A stretch of DNA of 64,000 nt from Paramecium tetraurelia (Eukaryota; Ciliophora; Oligohymenophorea; Peniculida; Parameciidae), in the NCBI RefSeq assembly GCF_000165425.1, contig NW_001799078.1, forward strand, positions 124,001 to 188,000, in the 5' to 3' direction. The number at the start of each line of letters is the position of its first letter. Position 1 is the stretch's first letter. This document shows, piece after piece, positions 22,397-35,280 of the stretch. A model generated the notes under the pieces. That model had not been told where the DNA came from and made no database searches. It was given only the letters and a program-made list of their open reading frames with translations. Position numbers and translations under genes: made by a program.

Positions 22397-25300
22397 TCAT
22401 ATTGCAGTTTCTAAGAAGAATCCAGTAATTGTTGTATTGATTGAGGGAATATTTATTAATTTTCGTCCATGGAATATATAATCTTATGGGAAGTTCTCTT
22501 CAATTAATTTCTTAGTAGTTTCTGATATCAGTACTTTACCCTCCTCTGAACTGCTCTCCATTTTATTTGCAATCAGAATGTCCTTTCCGTACACATCATA
22601 TCTAATGATATCTGTCCCTATGATACCCCCAATCACGTTACCCTACAAAATAAACCCTTAAAAATACCGTATGTATTCCAATCCTCATATGAAGATCCTG
22701 ATACTTAATTTAATTTCTAACTCTGGTTATGGCTTCCAACATATTGAGACTCATTTCCACCACATTTAATGCTTCTTGAATTGGGTCTCTTTTGAAATTG
22801 TCAGTTACTCCTATCACCACATAGCAATCTCCAATGGTGTATAATTTGAATACATTGTTCACTTAAGTCAGTGTATCAAACTCATCGAATAAATTCTTAA
22901 GCATAGAGACTACTTCCTCAGGTTACACACTTGATGAATATTTTGTGAATCCAGCAATATCTGCAAACAGGATTGTACAATCATTGTAGACATCAGAGAA
23001 ATACCTTGCACTTGTGGAATCATCCAAGAACTAACTCAACACATGAATTGGCAATAAACAACTTAGGAGATTAATTTTATCTTCCTTCTTTATTTCTATT
23101 TGTTCTTAATTGAGCATCTACTTATAAGAAAACAAATAGCTTAGCAGTTCTCTTTATAACAATAATGCAATCGAAATTAGTAAGAAGAATACTTCCCAAA
23201 TATTTATTATAAAAACTGAGCTGATGATAATCAACCAAACTGTAAACATGAAGGCACAAATTAATATCTTCTCTTAAACATAGAGCCATTTATGAGCAAA
23301 TAGAAGACAACTAGTTATTATCGATTCTATCGATAAGATTACTGATTTGTCTTTATCCTAATCATAGAACACTCCTAATATGACACATTAAGATACTAGT
23401 TGAATTATAATCACTTTTAGTAATCTTTCTCGTTTCCATTCAAAAAAGTGTGCTTTCAACAAGTATAACTCAATTAAAATGAAAAAGCATCCTAACGCTC
23501 TTATTACTGCCTATTGAGTATTTACTTATTGCAATTGAGATAGTATTATAAAAAGGATGTGTATTATTAGGAGAAGCAATAATGATACCACAACACTATT
23601 GATACCATTCTCTAATTCCTTTCCATAATATCGAGTCACATTCTCACTATTCTTAAATGCCTCGAATAAAAACTCTTTCGATATCAAATGCCAATTGTTA
23701 TTGTTATTCTCCTACAAAGTTGGACTTCTGCCTTCATACAAGAATTCTTAGATCTTAAACAAAGGGATAGTCTTATTGAAAACTTCCGGCTTTGATTTTA
23801 TGAATAACTCTATATCATTAAATTTGATCACTCTTATCGCAGAATCAATAAACTTCTTCTAGTCATCCCTTCTGCAATTAAATGGAGTTTGGTCTTTGAT
23901 CGAAGAGTCCATGACATTCAAAGATTGATCTAAAGGGATATCAGGGATGCCGACCAAAATATTCTAATTTGAGGGATCCTACTATGGGAGATGTATTGAA
24001 GATTATTATTAATATTTATCGATTTTTTCTAATTGCATTGACATTTATTAATTCTATTGCTGTTGACTGAAGATAGATTTTTAAGGAACTAATTTAGTAT
24101 TAGGACCAAGAGGATTAATATTTTATTACAACAAATGAGGAGATTGGATTTGATTCAAAGTTGACAAATTGGCTTAATTGTTAATTAAATTTCTCTTTGT
24201 ATGCTTCCTGAATAATTGCAATTAACTAGCTGTAAAATTGAGAGTAGGAGTCTTCTAAGGAATTACTTATTATTAGGTGGATGAAATCAATTAATTTGGT
24301 TGTAGCAATCCCTAATTATTTTATGGCTAATTTAATTGTTAAAGATCGTCCTATTTCATAGAATTTAACTTATTGGTTAAATTTCTAGTAGTCTTCTATC
24401 TGATGGCTGCTATGCTTGCTTGATTTTGATTCTTAAAAGAGTTTTGTTACTATTCATTATTCAAGACAAATTTCAATTTTTAATCAATATGTGGCATTTC
24501 TGACTTTTTTTATTTGTTATTAAAAGATTGTTCGAAATTTCTTTTCTTTTCAATCAAATAGGTATCTATGATTCCCTTACCCTTAGCTTCAATTTTATTA
24601 TTAGTGAATTTAATTGATTTCACATTTTTAATTTGATCAAAAGCCTGAAGAGATATTTATATCAAACCTTCTGGACAATGAGCACATAATCTACTAGTCG
24701 TATTGACGGTGTCTCCAATCAATGAAAATTACGGCTTTATTGATCCAATCACACCCATTAGAACTCTACCATAATGTATACCTATTTTCAATCCAAAACT
24801 CTTTTGATTGGGTCCCCATTTAAAATGAGTAATTTCTTATTGAATCCCAAAGGCTAACTCTACCAACCTTTCGATAGGGTTCTTCAGATGACCCTTAGGT
24901 TAGAATTTCTCTACACATTACAAACCTGAACATGCCATGTAGGTCTTTCCAACAGTCTCTATTTTTCTGACAATTAGTCGATGAACAGATTTAATCAAAT
25001 TGTCGATAGATGTTATCCATCAATTACACTATATTTTGAGCCTCTTCACTTACTATCACATCAAAACTGCACATGTCCACAAAGATTATGCCTACCAATC
25101 CTTGATTCTCTGAGAAATTCAAATTGCCTTAATCAAGTCTACCCAATACAAATGGAGGCAACAACAACGACATTACAGATTAATACTTTGATCTCTCAAT
25201 TTCCAATACTTTTCCACAAATGTAATCCTCTCGTTGTGTTACATCATCCTGATAACGAGATTATAAAGATATTATGCTGAAGGCTACAAACAATACTATT

Positions 25301-28300
25301 ATTTCTCCCAAATACACATCTTCTGCATTTTACATTTTGTTTGCATATAGCATCACTATTCCAGATATCAATGTCATTATTTGTTGAATCACTATAAAAC
25401 TGTACTTGTAATTGATTTGTTGAGTTAACGAAAAAATTACCAAGTAATAAAAGATGAATGCATAAAATTAACTATCATGATCGTAGACATCTACACTTAT
25501 TATGAATAAACGAAATATGGTTTAAAAGAATCCAAAATAGATTATCAACTTTTCATATTTTGGATAACATGATTAATTAATAAGAAACGCTTAGCAAAAA
25601 GTCAATATCAGCATTATGGAAAACAAGGCAGTATTAATCTATTCGAATCTCAATCCATAATGTATCAATAAAAATATATCGAGGCCAAAGAAATAACTTA
25701 AATTTGTTATGATCCCAATGAATTTCCATTTTGAAATGTACATCTATATGAATTCTTAATTATAAATATGTTCTTCGAAATTCAATGTATAATTATTTAA
25801 TTAAATTAATTGATTCTTGTTTTCTCCCTTATTGAATATCTGTTTCACTGACAAATCGATTTCAGAATCCTTAAACACCTTCTTTATTAAATATTAAATA
25901 TTCTTTATACTCTGCAATTCCTTTGAAATTATTTCCAATATTAAATTAAAATCTATATCCTATTAGGATCTCTCTAAAAAACAATTGTACAAATAAATGC
26001 TAAACTATCCAAACAAATTAACCACTATTTTCATTGCCAACATCATTAAAAATGACATTATTGTTGTAGGTTAAATTAAAAACTCTCTCAATATTTCGTA
26101 ATCCAAATTAATCATCTCTATTGTTATGTGTAACAGTATCAATAATAAGGTACTCAAAGACAAGAATAATGCCAAGTAGAGTTCTTTTGATAAAAATGCC
26201 AATTTAAAGAGATGAATTATCAAAATAAAACTAAAAAATAATGCAATTTCTTCTTTTGTATTGTAGACTCCTATTTGAATATCATTGATATAAAAGATGT
26301 ATTTTACGATTGTTATTAGTACCACATCCATAATTGTTTCTAATAATAATTCTACAATGTGATTATTCTCTAAATCAAGGGATTTCTGTTTGATTGTATT
26401 TATTTTCACACTCAAATATTCTTATTCTACGAATATTGTCTTTATTGCATATGTTAACAGTATTGCTGGCACTAATATTTGCAATATTAATAATCTATCC
26501 TTCGAGAGCAATTAACCATTATAATATGGAAAGCAATAGAATGTCATTTGCAATAATGCAAAACATAGGTTCCATTGAATGCATATGCGTTAAGTGGCAT
26601 CCTTAATTTAAAATAGTTGAAATCCAGTTTTAATTACTAAATTGTCAAAAACCTCTAACTCATCAATATTTATTGAATATTAATTAATAAAGCCCATAAC
26701 ATCTGATTCGATTTCATCATGTCTCTAATAAGAGAAATTACTCATCTTTACTAAACCATGTGATCCTGCACTATAATTAACACATAAGGATGAAGAATAT
26801 TCACTATCATAAGCAGTTAAAAAATTCAATAATTTCTACTTCAAATTGTTGTTCATATTATAAACAATAATGATTTTATTAAAATGAATAATAAATCCAA
26901 AATGATTATTGAGGTATTTGTCATTTAAGATTAAATCCAACACATTTCCATCGATAATCAAAGCATTGTTATTGATCTTAATTTTATCAGTTTAAATTTA
27001 TGCATTTCTGCGATTTAATTAATTTGAGCTTTTCTTTGGATCTTCCTAACTAAGACTGCTTATAATTTATCTAATTTGATAAAGGATATCATCTCTTGAT
27101 GAAGATTAGAAGATATAAGTAATTGTTTCATTATGCAGAACATTATTTTTAATACAAAATGGTAGAACTAATTCGTAAGGTTTTTCTGATTGAATAATAA
27201 TCCTTGCTCTATTCGTAATAAAAGACTCCTTAATTAGATCTTAATTATCATTCTAACTAATTCCGAACAGTCCAATAATATCATACTAATTTTCAGATAA
27301 TAATTCGATCAATTAAATAGTTTTCTCGTAATCATTAATGACCAAACTCTTAGATTCTTAGAGATCTTCTTATTTAATTGACATTTTCAAAAAGCAAACA
27401 ATAATATCTCCTCTATTTATTAAATATTGTATTTGTCTCTACAATAAAGTCTTCTTGACCAAGTCGAATTTCTCATATCCAGGAATATCGGAAATTGTAA
27501 CAATACAGAATCTACACAATAACACTAATTGATTTGATTCTTTAATCTAAAAATTATTATCCTAAATCATCATTGCTATAAATCTTGAGGGAATTTTAAA
27601 CATCTTATTGTTTTTAGTCTCATCATAATCAATAAACCCTTAATGATATAGTCGATAGTGAATTATATAAGGAATTTCTAAGTCATTAATCTTCAACACA
27701 TAACAAAGCTATTCTTGCTTATTATAACCATAAGTCTTATATGAAATTTTAAATAGTTTGCTCAATTTTAATAAGGCTTCGTCTTCTGCTAGAAAGTATT
27801 AATCAATGTTAAATTTAGGTTTTCTGATTCTTTCCCTTTCCGTAAATCCCAATTTGGAGTTTTTCTAAGATAGTCTGCTCTCTTCTCCAAGAGTCATCAA
27901 CTCACTTCTAGTTAGATGACACAAAGAAATGACACAAAATAATTCAAAATATTAGAAAGGTTAGCTTAGTCCTAATTCAACAAGTGTGTTTTCCCTAAAA
28001 ATTTAAACTTATTTAACCTGTTCTTCCTCAGGTTCCTGACTAACTTAACTATGTTATTGTTGATTTAGAAGATTCCCAGCTAAAGTGGATGAGATCAAAC
28101 CTCCTCCATCCATACTATGAAAGATTTCTAATGAGGGTCTGGCACTACTAGGATTATTGAGAATTGGAGAGTGTAGAGTTTAAGTATTCTATTTAATAAA
28201 TGGTCTCTTATTTCCAGTATCCTTAATAATGTTGAAATTGATTTATTAATGAGAAGTTATGCTTAATTTTTGAGGAGGCACATTGGGACTGATGGTTTCT

Positions 28301-29859
28301 ATCTTCTCTTAGAGGATTTCAATGTTTTAATCATTGACTTATTTAATTAGATTGTAATAAAATTAGGTTTTCTTAAAAGACTGTGATAACACTAAATCTG
28401 GAATCAAGGTTTGATCAATTTAATAGATAGTGTCTCCATGACATAAGGCTTCAATTTTTGCATCAGATAATATTTGAATATTTAGAAATACATGAGTAGT
28501 ATCCATTATTTCTGTCATGTTGACTGGATAGTATATGTTCTGTTATTTGGCTACTTGTTTTGTTTCCAATATCAGTTCCTTGCAGTCTTTGGATTGTAAT
28601 TGTGATCGATTTTCATTGATGATAAGGACTACATCGAATAGATGAAGGAACAAATTCAAATAAGATGGTAGAATAACCAGGAATTGTTGATAACAATGGA
28701 GTAGGATTTGACTGAATGAGGAATTCGATTAGTATCCGTAATATTAGATCAAAGATGCAATTATGGGCATGACTATGTAAAGGAATAATTATAAAATGCT
28801 GAGATTCTTATATCTATTTTTATTTTTCTATTGTTTTTTTACAGATTTAACTTTCCTACAATATAATGATTGTCCACCAACATTGATTAGGATTCCAAAT
28901 ACCCATTCACTAAATTATAATGCTTATCCAAAAAACAGAATATTTTCTGGTAAAATTGGTTCTCCTTTGGGATCTTTAGATAATTTAATATGACCTTCGA
29001 ATTAATCAAAATTGTAATTATTATTAAATGTTAGTTTACCCTTTAATATCTTCCTCAAATAATTCAAGTCTCCTTTGTTGGGTGCATTCAATTCCACTTT
29101 GGTTGTTTTCATTGGTTCCTTACGTTGCAGAAAAGCCTATTTAAAATAACTTTTGGAATAAAAGTATCCATGTCTATTACTCATATCTAAAATGACTAAG
29201 TCGCCTGGACACTATTGGTTACGACTGAGAAGAATAAAGTCTCCTCTTTTCAAATTGCTGTAATTTACATCCTCAACATTTGAAGCAGGCAGGATATCAG
29301 GCACATTCGATTATGAGTCAAGGTATTAAATGCTCCTAATCGAAGATGAGCGAGCCTATTTGACGAAATTTTATGTATCATTATAGACCAAGTCTTCTTT
29401 TTTAAATCCTTTTAGTCTAGTGTAAACGATGCGAGTTTGTTGCAAGATAGATTGCCAACTTTACTTTTACTCAATCAATAATTATAATGCTCTAATTCCT
29501 GTTTCAATCAGAAAGGGTAATAAGTAAACTATAAACAAAATGAGTCTATTTGTAAATTGTTCAATAATTACGATGATATGACATCTTCTGTATTGTCATC
29601 ATAAGCTATTCCCACTAAAATCAAAATGAAACTAGCTATAAGAAATAGATCATTAATATAGTCTTCAAACATTGTGTTAAATAACTCCAGAATTTTCTAA
29701 TCAATCATATAAATTCAATACCTCCTTTAAACATTCAGTCATATACTCAAATAACCACTACTTCCTCCTTACTTTTTCTTCATAACTCTGTCCGTGCTCG
29801 AAAGTAAGCTAGCATTACTATTATTTTTATACATCAATTAGGGATTTTTATTTTTCCAT
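22397..29859 (-). CDS. P4-ATPase-like / guanylyl cyclase fusion
   Basis: About 2,450 aa, with introns of 24, 25, 26 and 25 nt (the last at 22643-22667). The N-terminal half has flippase-like helices and order, but the phosphorylation loop reads FRENTLVELGLS instead of DKTGTL and no clear GDGxND is seen. It is therefore probably catalytically dead. Helix clusters then precede two cyclase domains. C1 (near 24650-25110) has IFVDMCSFD, QKIETVGKTYMA and FSLIGDTVNTTSRL. C2 (near 22400-23020) has LFADIAGFTKYSS, YTIGDCYVV and IRYDVYGKD. Glu in QKIE indicates GTP specificity. A +1 slip sits in an A5 run at 24962-24966. It makes cGMP at cell and ciliary membranes. Confidence 0.9.
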
Positions 29860-30470
29860 TTTCTAATTTATTTTTATCGAATTTCTTAAACTAATTCACA
29901 TACTATTCATCTTTATTGTCATCAAGATTCTCGAGACACATTCTCAAAAAATGTAATTCTAATTCAATTTTTAATAAAAACAAGTCCTTCCAACTTATTA
30001 TACCAAAACACCATAATATTATCGTTATTTTAGAATTAAATCTAATCAACAAACGAAGAATGATCATAAATATATCTTAAATTAGACACCTATACTCTAG
30101 AAATTATTGTCTGTAATAACTATTTACTTTAGTTATTATTTGTCATTAGATATTAGATGTGAATTACTCAAAAATTTGAAATTTATAGTTTCTAAATTCA
30201 AATTTTAGAACATATTTATTATTTTGAGATTGTTATAAAATTTAAATTTTTACTTTCATTATAAATATTAATTTTATTTGTTTGTTAATATTTATTAAGT
30301 ATTAGTATTCAAATATTCAACTTTTTTATAATGATTTGGGATATTGGAATCAAATCCAATTAATTGTGTTATTAAATTTTCTTTGTCAATTATTCTATAT
30401 GAATATTGAATTTGTATTGGTAAATTTTGATAATTTAAATTTAAAACATTTTATTATAATTTTTGTTATC
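29860..30470. other. Intergenic region
   Basis: Divergent spacer between the guanylyl cyclase and HMG-like genes, very AT-rich. No splice-consistent reading frame with family features was found. A short frame starting at 29912 (MCLENLDDNKDE) could be an alternative first exon of the cyclase gene but cannot be joined cleanly. Confidence 0.4.
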
Positions 30471-31331
30471 ATGAGCTGTGATAGGGGAAAAAGTGCATTA
30501 ATAAGATTAGTAATTATTGAATATCAACTGTTAAGTCCACTCAACTTTTATATTTTATGGATTACAAAATTCATGAATATAGTCCTGAAGAATTGTATGA
30601 AAACAAAGCTCGATTATTCGAATAATTAATGGCAGAATGGAACAATATGAGTGCCAATGAACAAGAAAAATATAATAAAAAAGTTCAATTCACCAATGCA
30701 GGTGAAAAGGCAAAATAGCGCAAAGATGAATCTACTCTTGAAACATTGTATGAAACTGCAGTTGAAAAACACCACAATATATAATAATCAATAATAGAAG
30801 AAAAATGTGAAAAATAAACAAGTTTTGAGGAAATAAAATCAGCAGAAATAATTAAAGAGCAATGTATAAATAAATTAAATTTTAGTAGAAAATAATAATG
30901 CTGCTAGATTTCTTGAAGAATAAAAACAGGAGTTTAAAACCTTAAATTAAGAGTTTTCTGAAAAAGAAACTAATTCATAAGAACCTCCATTGAAAATCCA
31001 AAGATCTGTAATTATTTAAGAACCTAGAGACCATTAAGTCAATGTCAATTTTTCATAAAAGGATGAGAAAATCTAAGAATCAAATGAAATAGGAGAATAA
31101 AAAGATAATCTTGGAAATAGAAGGTCTAATGCAGGTAGGAAACGCTCTCAAAAAGAAACAGTTGAGAAAATAAAGTCAAAACGAGGTTCTGTTAAGAAGA
31201 GAGCTTTAAGCCTTTCAAAATAAATATAGTTATAATAACACAACAATCAAAAACACTTTTTCGTAGATGAAACGCTTAGCTTGAAATAACTCAAGGAATA
31301 GATTAGGAATTTATTGAAACAACATGAATGA
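30471..31331 (+). CDS. Possible HMG-box protein with basic tail
   Basis: Two introns (26 and 22 nt) give 270 aa. Residues about 8-65 fit a divergent HMG box: SALIRLSTQLLYFMDY, then ENKARLFEQLMAEWNNM and SANEQEKYNKK, with the aromatic and Trp spacing expected in helices 1-3. The rest is acidic then strongly basic (NRRSNAGRKRSQKE, KSKRGSVKKRA), as in chromatin proteins. The frame continues upstream of the internal ATG at 30557 through an intron, so the 30471 start was preferred. It converges on the next gene with a 43 bp gap. HMG identity rests on pattern only. Confidence 0.55.
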
Positions 31332-31374
31332 AATTAATTATTATAAGGTTTTAAATATAAAACACATCTATAAA

Positions 31375-34300
31375 TCATTCTTTTGATGCTTATGAATGAG
31401 CAGATTTTCGAATTCTTATTTTTGTAAAGCTGTGACTTGTTGCTGGAGTTGAATTATTTAATAATCTCGAATCTACACTATAAAAACTATTTGCATGTTA
31501 ATGAGATGTTATTTTATATTATAATTTAAGTTAATTCCATGAATCTAGATTTTAAATAACTTTAAAGCACTCTTTAGATGATTATTTGATAATCTGATTA
31601 GAAATTAAATTGCAGATTGAATTAATAAATTCATTTAAATAATTAAATTTCTTATTTTAAACAGCATTTAATTATGTTAATTCTGCCAATTGTTTAACAA
31701 TACTTAGGAAATTCAATTTCATAAATATAGTGTGGATGTTGAATTCAGATCCAAACTCCAAATTTAATTTCATCAATTTAATAAATATCCCTTAAAATGT
31801 TTGATTTGGTCGAATAGGGAAACAGTACTTACAGATTTCAATTAGACAACTCCAAGTTGTAGCAGTTATCCTATTTAGCAATTAGATCTGCCCTCTGTTG
31901 ATTCCATATTCAATCATTAAGCAAAGTGTCTCACATAAAAGGGTTTTACCTACATCCAATTCAATAGCTTAGGATGATGAAGTCTTCCATTACATGGAGT
32001 TGATAATCACCTTACACAAATAATCAATATAAGTTTATGCATTATCCTAAAAGTTCATGTATTCTGGCTTTTTCTTAATGATTAGATTTACTAACTACCC
32101 GCATAAGACAGCACTATTTTCTTTCATACATGGAGTTAATTTTATTTTAAATAAGTAAATCTGATGATAATTATGAATATTACTTTCATTAGATTGTCAA
32201 AAACTTTGCAATTTTCATTAAGCAAGATTACACTTAACATTTATTATCTATTATTCATAAAATAAGTATTAGAAAACAACTTATGGTCTCCTAAAATCAA
32301 TTGCTAAATTAGGATTGATAAAAATTAGAGTAGATTATAACAAAATGGTTCATCCTTCATCAAACTAGTTATTATATGATATTTTATATACTTCTCTATT
32401 TGATATTAGTCTTATTTTTATTCATGATCCCATATGCCTAGTGTGACATCCTTTAGAGAAAGTGGATATAATTATAATGATAAATTTCTTGAGTGTTTTT
32501 TTTAATTTGGACCCTTTTGACTGTCCCTCATAAATGAAACTGATTTCTAATCATATTTGGTATTGCTATCTTTGGTTTCAACTCTAACTTCTAAAGGATT
32601 AAGATTATAGCCAAAAGGAATAAATTGATCTTTCTAAGAATCTTATTCATCTAAATCAAACATTACTGAAGCACTCCTTAAAACAATTAGCCTTTCTCGT
32701 GTAGCTCTCGGTTATCGTTTTTTATGAGGCTCATTAATTATTTCTGCATTCTAAATTGCAACCCTAATAACATCCATCATAGAAGCTGGATTTTCATTGA
32801 ATGAAGGTAAAATCTTATGTGAAACTTTATTGAAAAAAGATAATTATTTGATTGTTTTCTTTTAAACAAATTTTTTAATTTGATCTATATCCCATTTTAA
32901 ATGAATCTTTTCTTCCAAAGTAAAGTTAAAATTGTTTTCATTTTACTAATATACTTTTTCCTTTAATTGAAAATCTGGATGTAAAGTGAATACTTCGAGC
33001 ATGTTATTATTTCGAAAGTTTGATGTACATTTAAGTAATAAATCCTATCTATTTTTTGGGTTTAATAGTATGGTAATAATATCATCAAACAATTTGGAAG
33101 CATTAAAATATGTCCATACTTATTCATATAATTTTTTTTAATGTTCTGTTATGTAATGTCCCAACAAATTAATTTATAAAAAGAGATTAATGAGAAATGT
33201 AGATGATTGCTCATAATTGATATAATGCAAAAATGCATAGGGAATATTATAATGTAGACAGAAATAAATAGAAATATCTTATTCTTTTTCTAAATAAAAT
33301 ATCAGTAATTGAGTTAAATGATTGAAGTTACAATTCTTTAAGTTATCTTCGTTAAGACATTCGGACAAATAGGAAACTAGAAATTAATAAAATAGCAATA
33401 CAAGCGATTTGTAAATACGAAGGGTTTACTTTTGCAATAATTTAGTGATTTTCCTCATCTGTTAAACTCTATAATGACCTTATTGATCTAATGTGATAGA
33501 TGTGAGCAGGGGCTTATAAGGAATAACAATTTTTTAGATTTGGAATATCTTTTAAACTGATTTTCTAATCAAATTCAATTTTCATCCACTATGATAGACT
33601 AATATTATACACAATTCGCAGGATCGTATTTTAAAGGGCAATAGATGAATGAGAGCATAGCCTCAATGTTTTCCTTTAATTTAAACATGTTTTATGAATT
33701 AATAACACTGCTGCCTATCCTTTTGGATATTACAGGAATTGGATAATTCATTTTGCTGAGCCACCTCTATAACTCAACTACTATCTGATTTTCCTTTCTA
33801 ATAGAATTGGATTTGGTTGGACTATCACATTCAGTCGGTTCCTCATAGAATTAGATTTCCACATTTCTTGGAGTTCTCATTGCAATTATTTCCTCTACTT
33901 CATGAAAAATTAATGGATTTATATTGTGTATCAACGGCCATTTATGCACTATTTGCTGGAGACTTGTGTAGAGTTCGATAGTAACTTGTTTATCATGAAT
34001 ATTTCCTAAAATAGTTTTATAAGCCTAAGCTATTTATTCTGCAACTGACTAACCTTCCTAAGAATCATTTTTAGGAATTTGTTTGATAAAAAACTGTAGC
34101 TATGTTATGCACTCTTTATATATGTTTGGAAGATGACTTTTGATTACATCTGACAAGATATAAGTGTCCTGTGAAAACACCAATGTACAGGCATTTAAGA
34201 ACTATATCTAAAATTATGTGATTGGAGCAAATCTCTCAATTATTAACTCCAAGAGCATTTTGATATTTTAACCAAACATTGATTAGAGCATCAACATATA

Positions 34301-34387
34301 AAAAAAGAGATTCTCCTATTTGAACAATAAATGCCACATTGATTAAAAAGGTAGTAATTATGCAATCTGTTTGCAGGCTTTCGACAT
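31375..34387 (-). CDS. Large helical protein, family not recognised
   Basis: Three introns (22, 25, 23 nt) leave exactly 981 codons, so the structure is well supported. The protein is soluble-looking and rich in Leu, Ile, Asn and Phe, with repeated amphipathic helices as in HEAT/ARM proteins (for example LFYMLMLQSMFGQNIKMLLE, IQFLNACTLVFSQDTYIL). A basic stretch (HKKRQPRATRERLIVLRS) lies near the middle and the C-terminus is Ser/Lys-rich. No catalytic motif, zinc site or membrane segment is evident. A scaffold or transport-receptor role is only a structural guess. Confidence 0.65.
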
Positions 34388-35280
34388 AAATGAATATCGA
34401 ATTTATTCTATATTTGTGTTAACCTAATATCTAATAAATAAGTACAGCTTCTTTAAGATAATCTGCACATTTTAATTGCATTGAACAATAAAGTCTATTG
34501 TTATTATAATTTATTTATAATCTTAAAATATGCAATAAGTATAAAGAAGTCATAAATTGTCAAGAGAATAGGAGTGTTTAAAAAATTAGAGTTTTAACTG
34601 AAGATAAAAAGAAGAAAGAAATTTTGAAATAAAAACTGTTTATGTGGGGTTCAATTAATTTATTTAAATGAGGCAATAAATAACTAATTATTTACTTATT
34701 TTTATGATTCTTATATTAAAATAGTAAAATCTCATAAATTATGAGAGTAAATAAAAGATCGAAGCAACTTAAATATTTATAATAAAATCAGAATTTTCAT
34801 AAATTCATTTGTTTTTTTACTAAATCATATAGAATTTATTTACTGTCAGAGCAATTAATAGATAAGACCGATAATTCTGCTTTTGAATATTTAAATTAAT
34901 GTATGGCAAACCTTAATAATTTATAATTTCAATCAAACATATCAAGATCTGTTATAATTCTAACAGTAGAGTTTATATGATTGATTTAAAATAATTTTTA
35001 AATTAATATCTAAAGTAGATTAAGAATTTTATAACATTAGATTTTCAAAGCCAATCTGAGAAAATGTATTGTTTAAAGATATTTTGAAAATTCTGTTCAT
35101 TTTTAGAAGCCACAAGGTCTAAAATCAGAATTTATACTTTAGTTCATATTTGACACTGAAATTGAGTATTTATTAATAAACAAAAAATAAATCAAATAAA
35201 ATTAAGAAATTAGTACTAACTAATATAGTTATAGAATATAAATGATTTTTCATATTAATAAAATAACACAGAATTAACTT
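34388..35280. other. Intergenic region, no gene seen
   Basis: Nearly 0.9 kb of very AT-rich DNA between the 5' end of the helical gene and the 3' end of a coiled-coil gene. TGA is frequent in all frames and no consistent exon chain was found. An RNA gene or regulatory element cannot be excluded by eye. Confidence 0.5.

Noticed and set aside
24940-25000. A retained 26-28 bp internal eliminated sequence as the cause of the cyclase frame slip
   Set aside because: Conserved text on both sides abuts directly, leaving only one surplus base, so no such element fits.
34388-35280. Possible tRNA or structured RNA in the large spacers
   Set aside because: No cloverleaf arms or T-loop-like consensus were seen by eye on either strand; a covariance search would be needed and cannot be run here.
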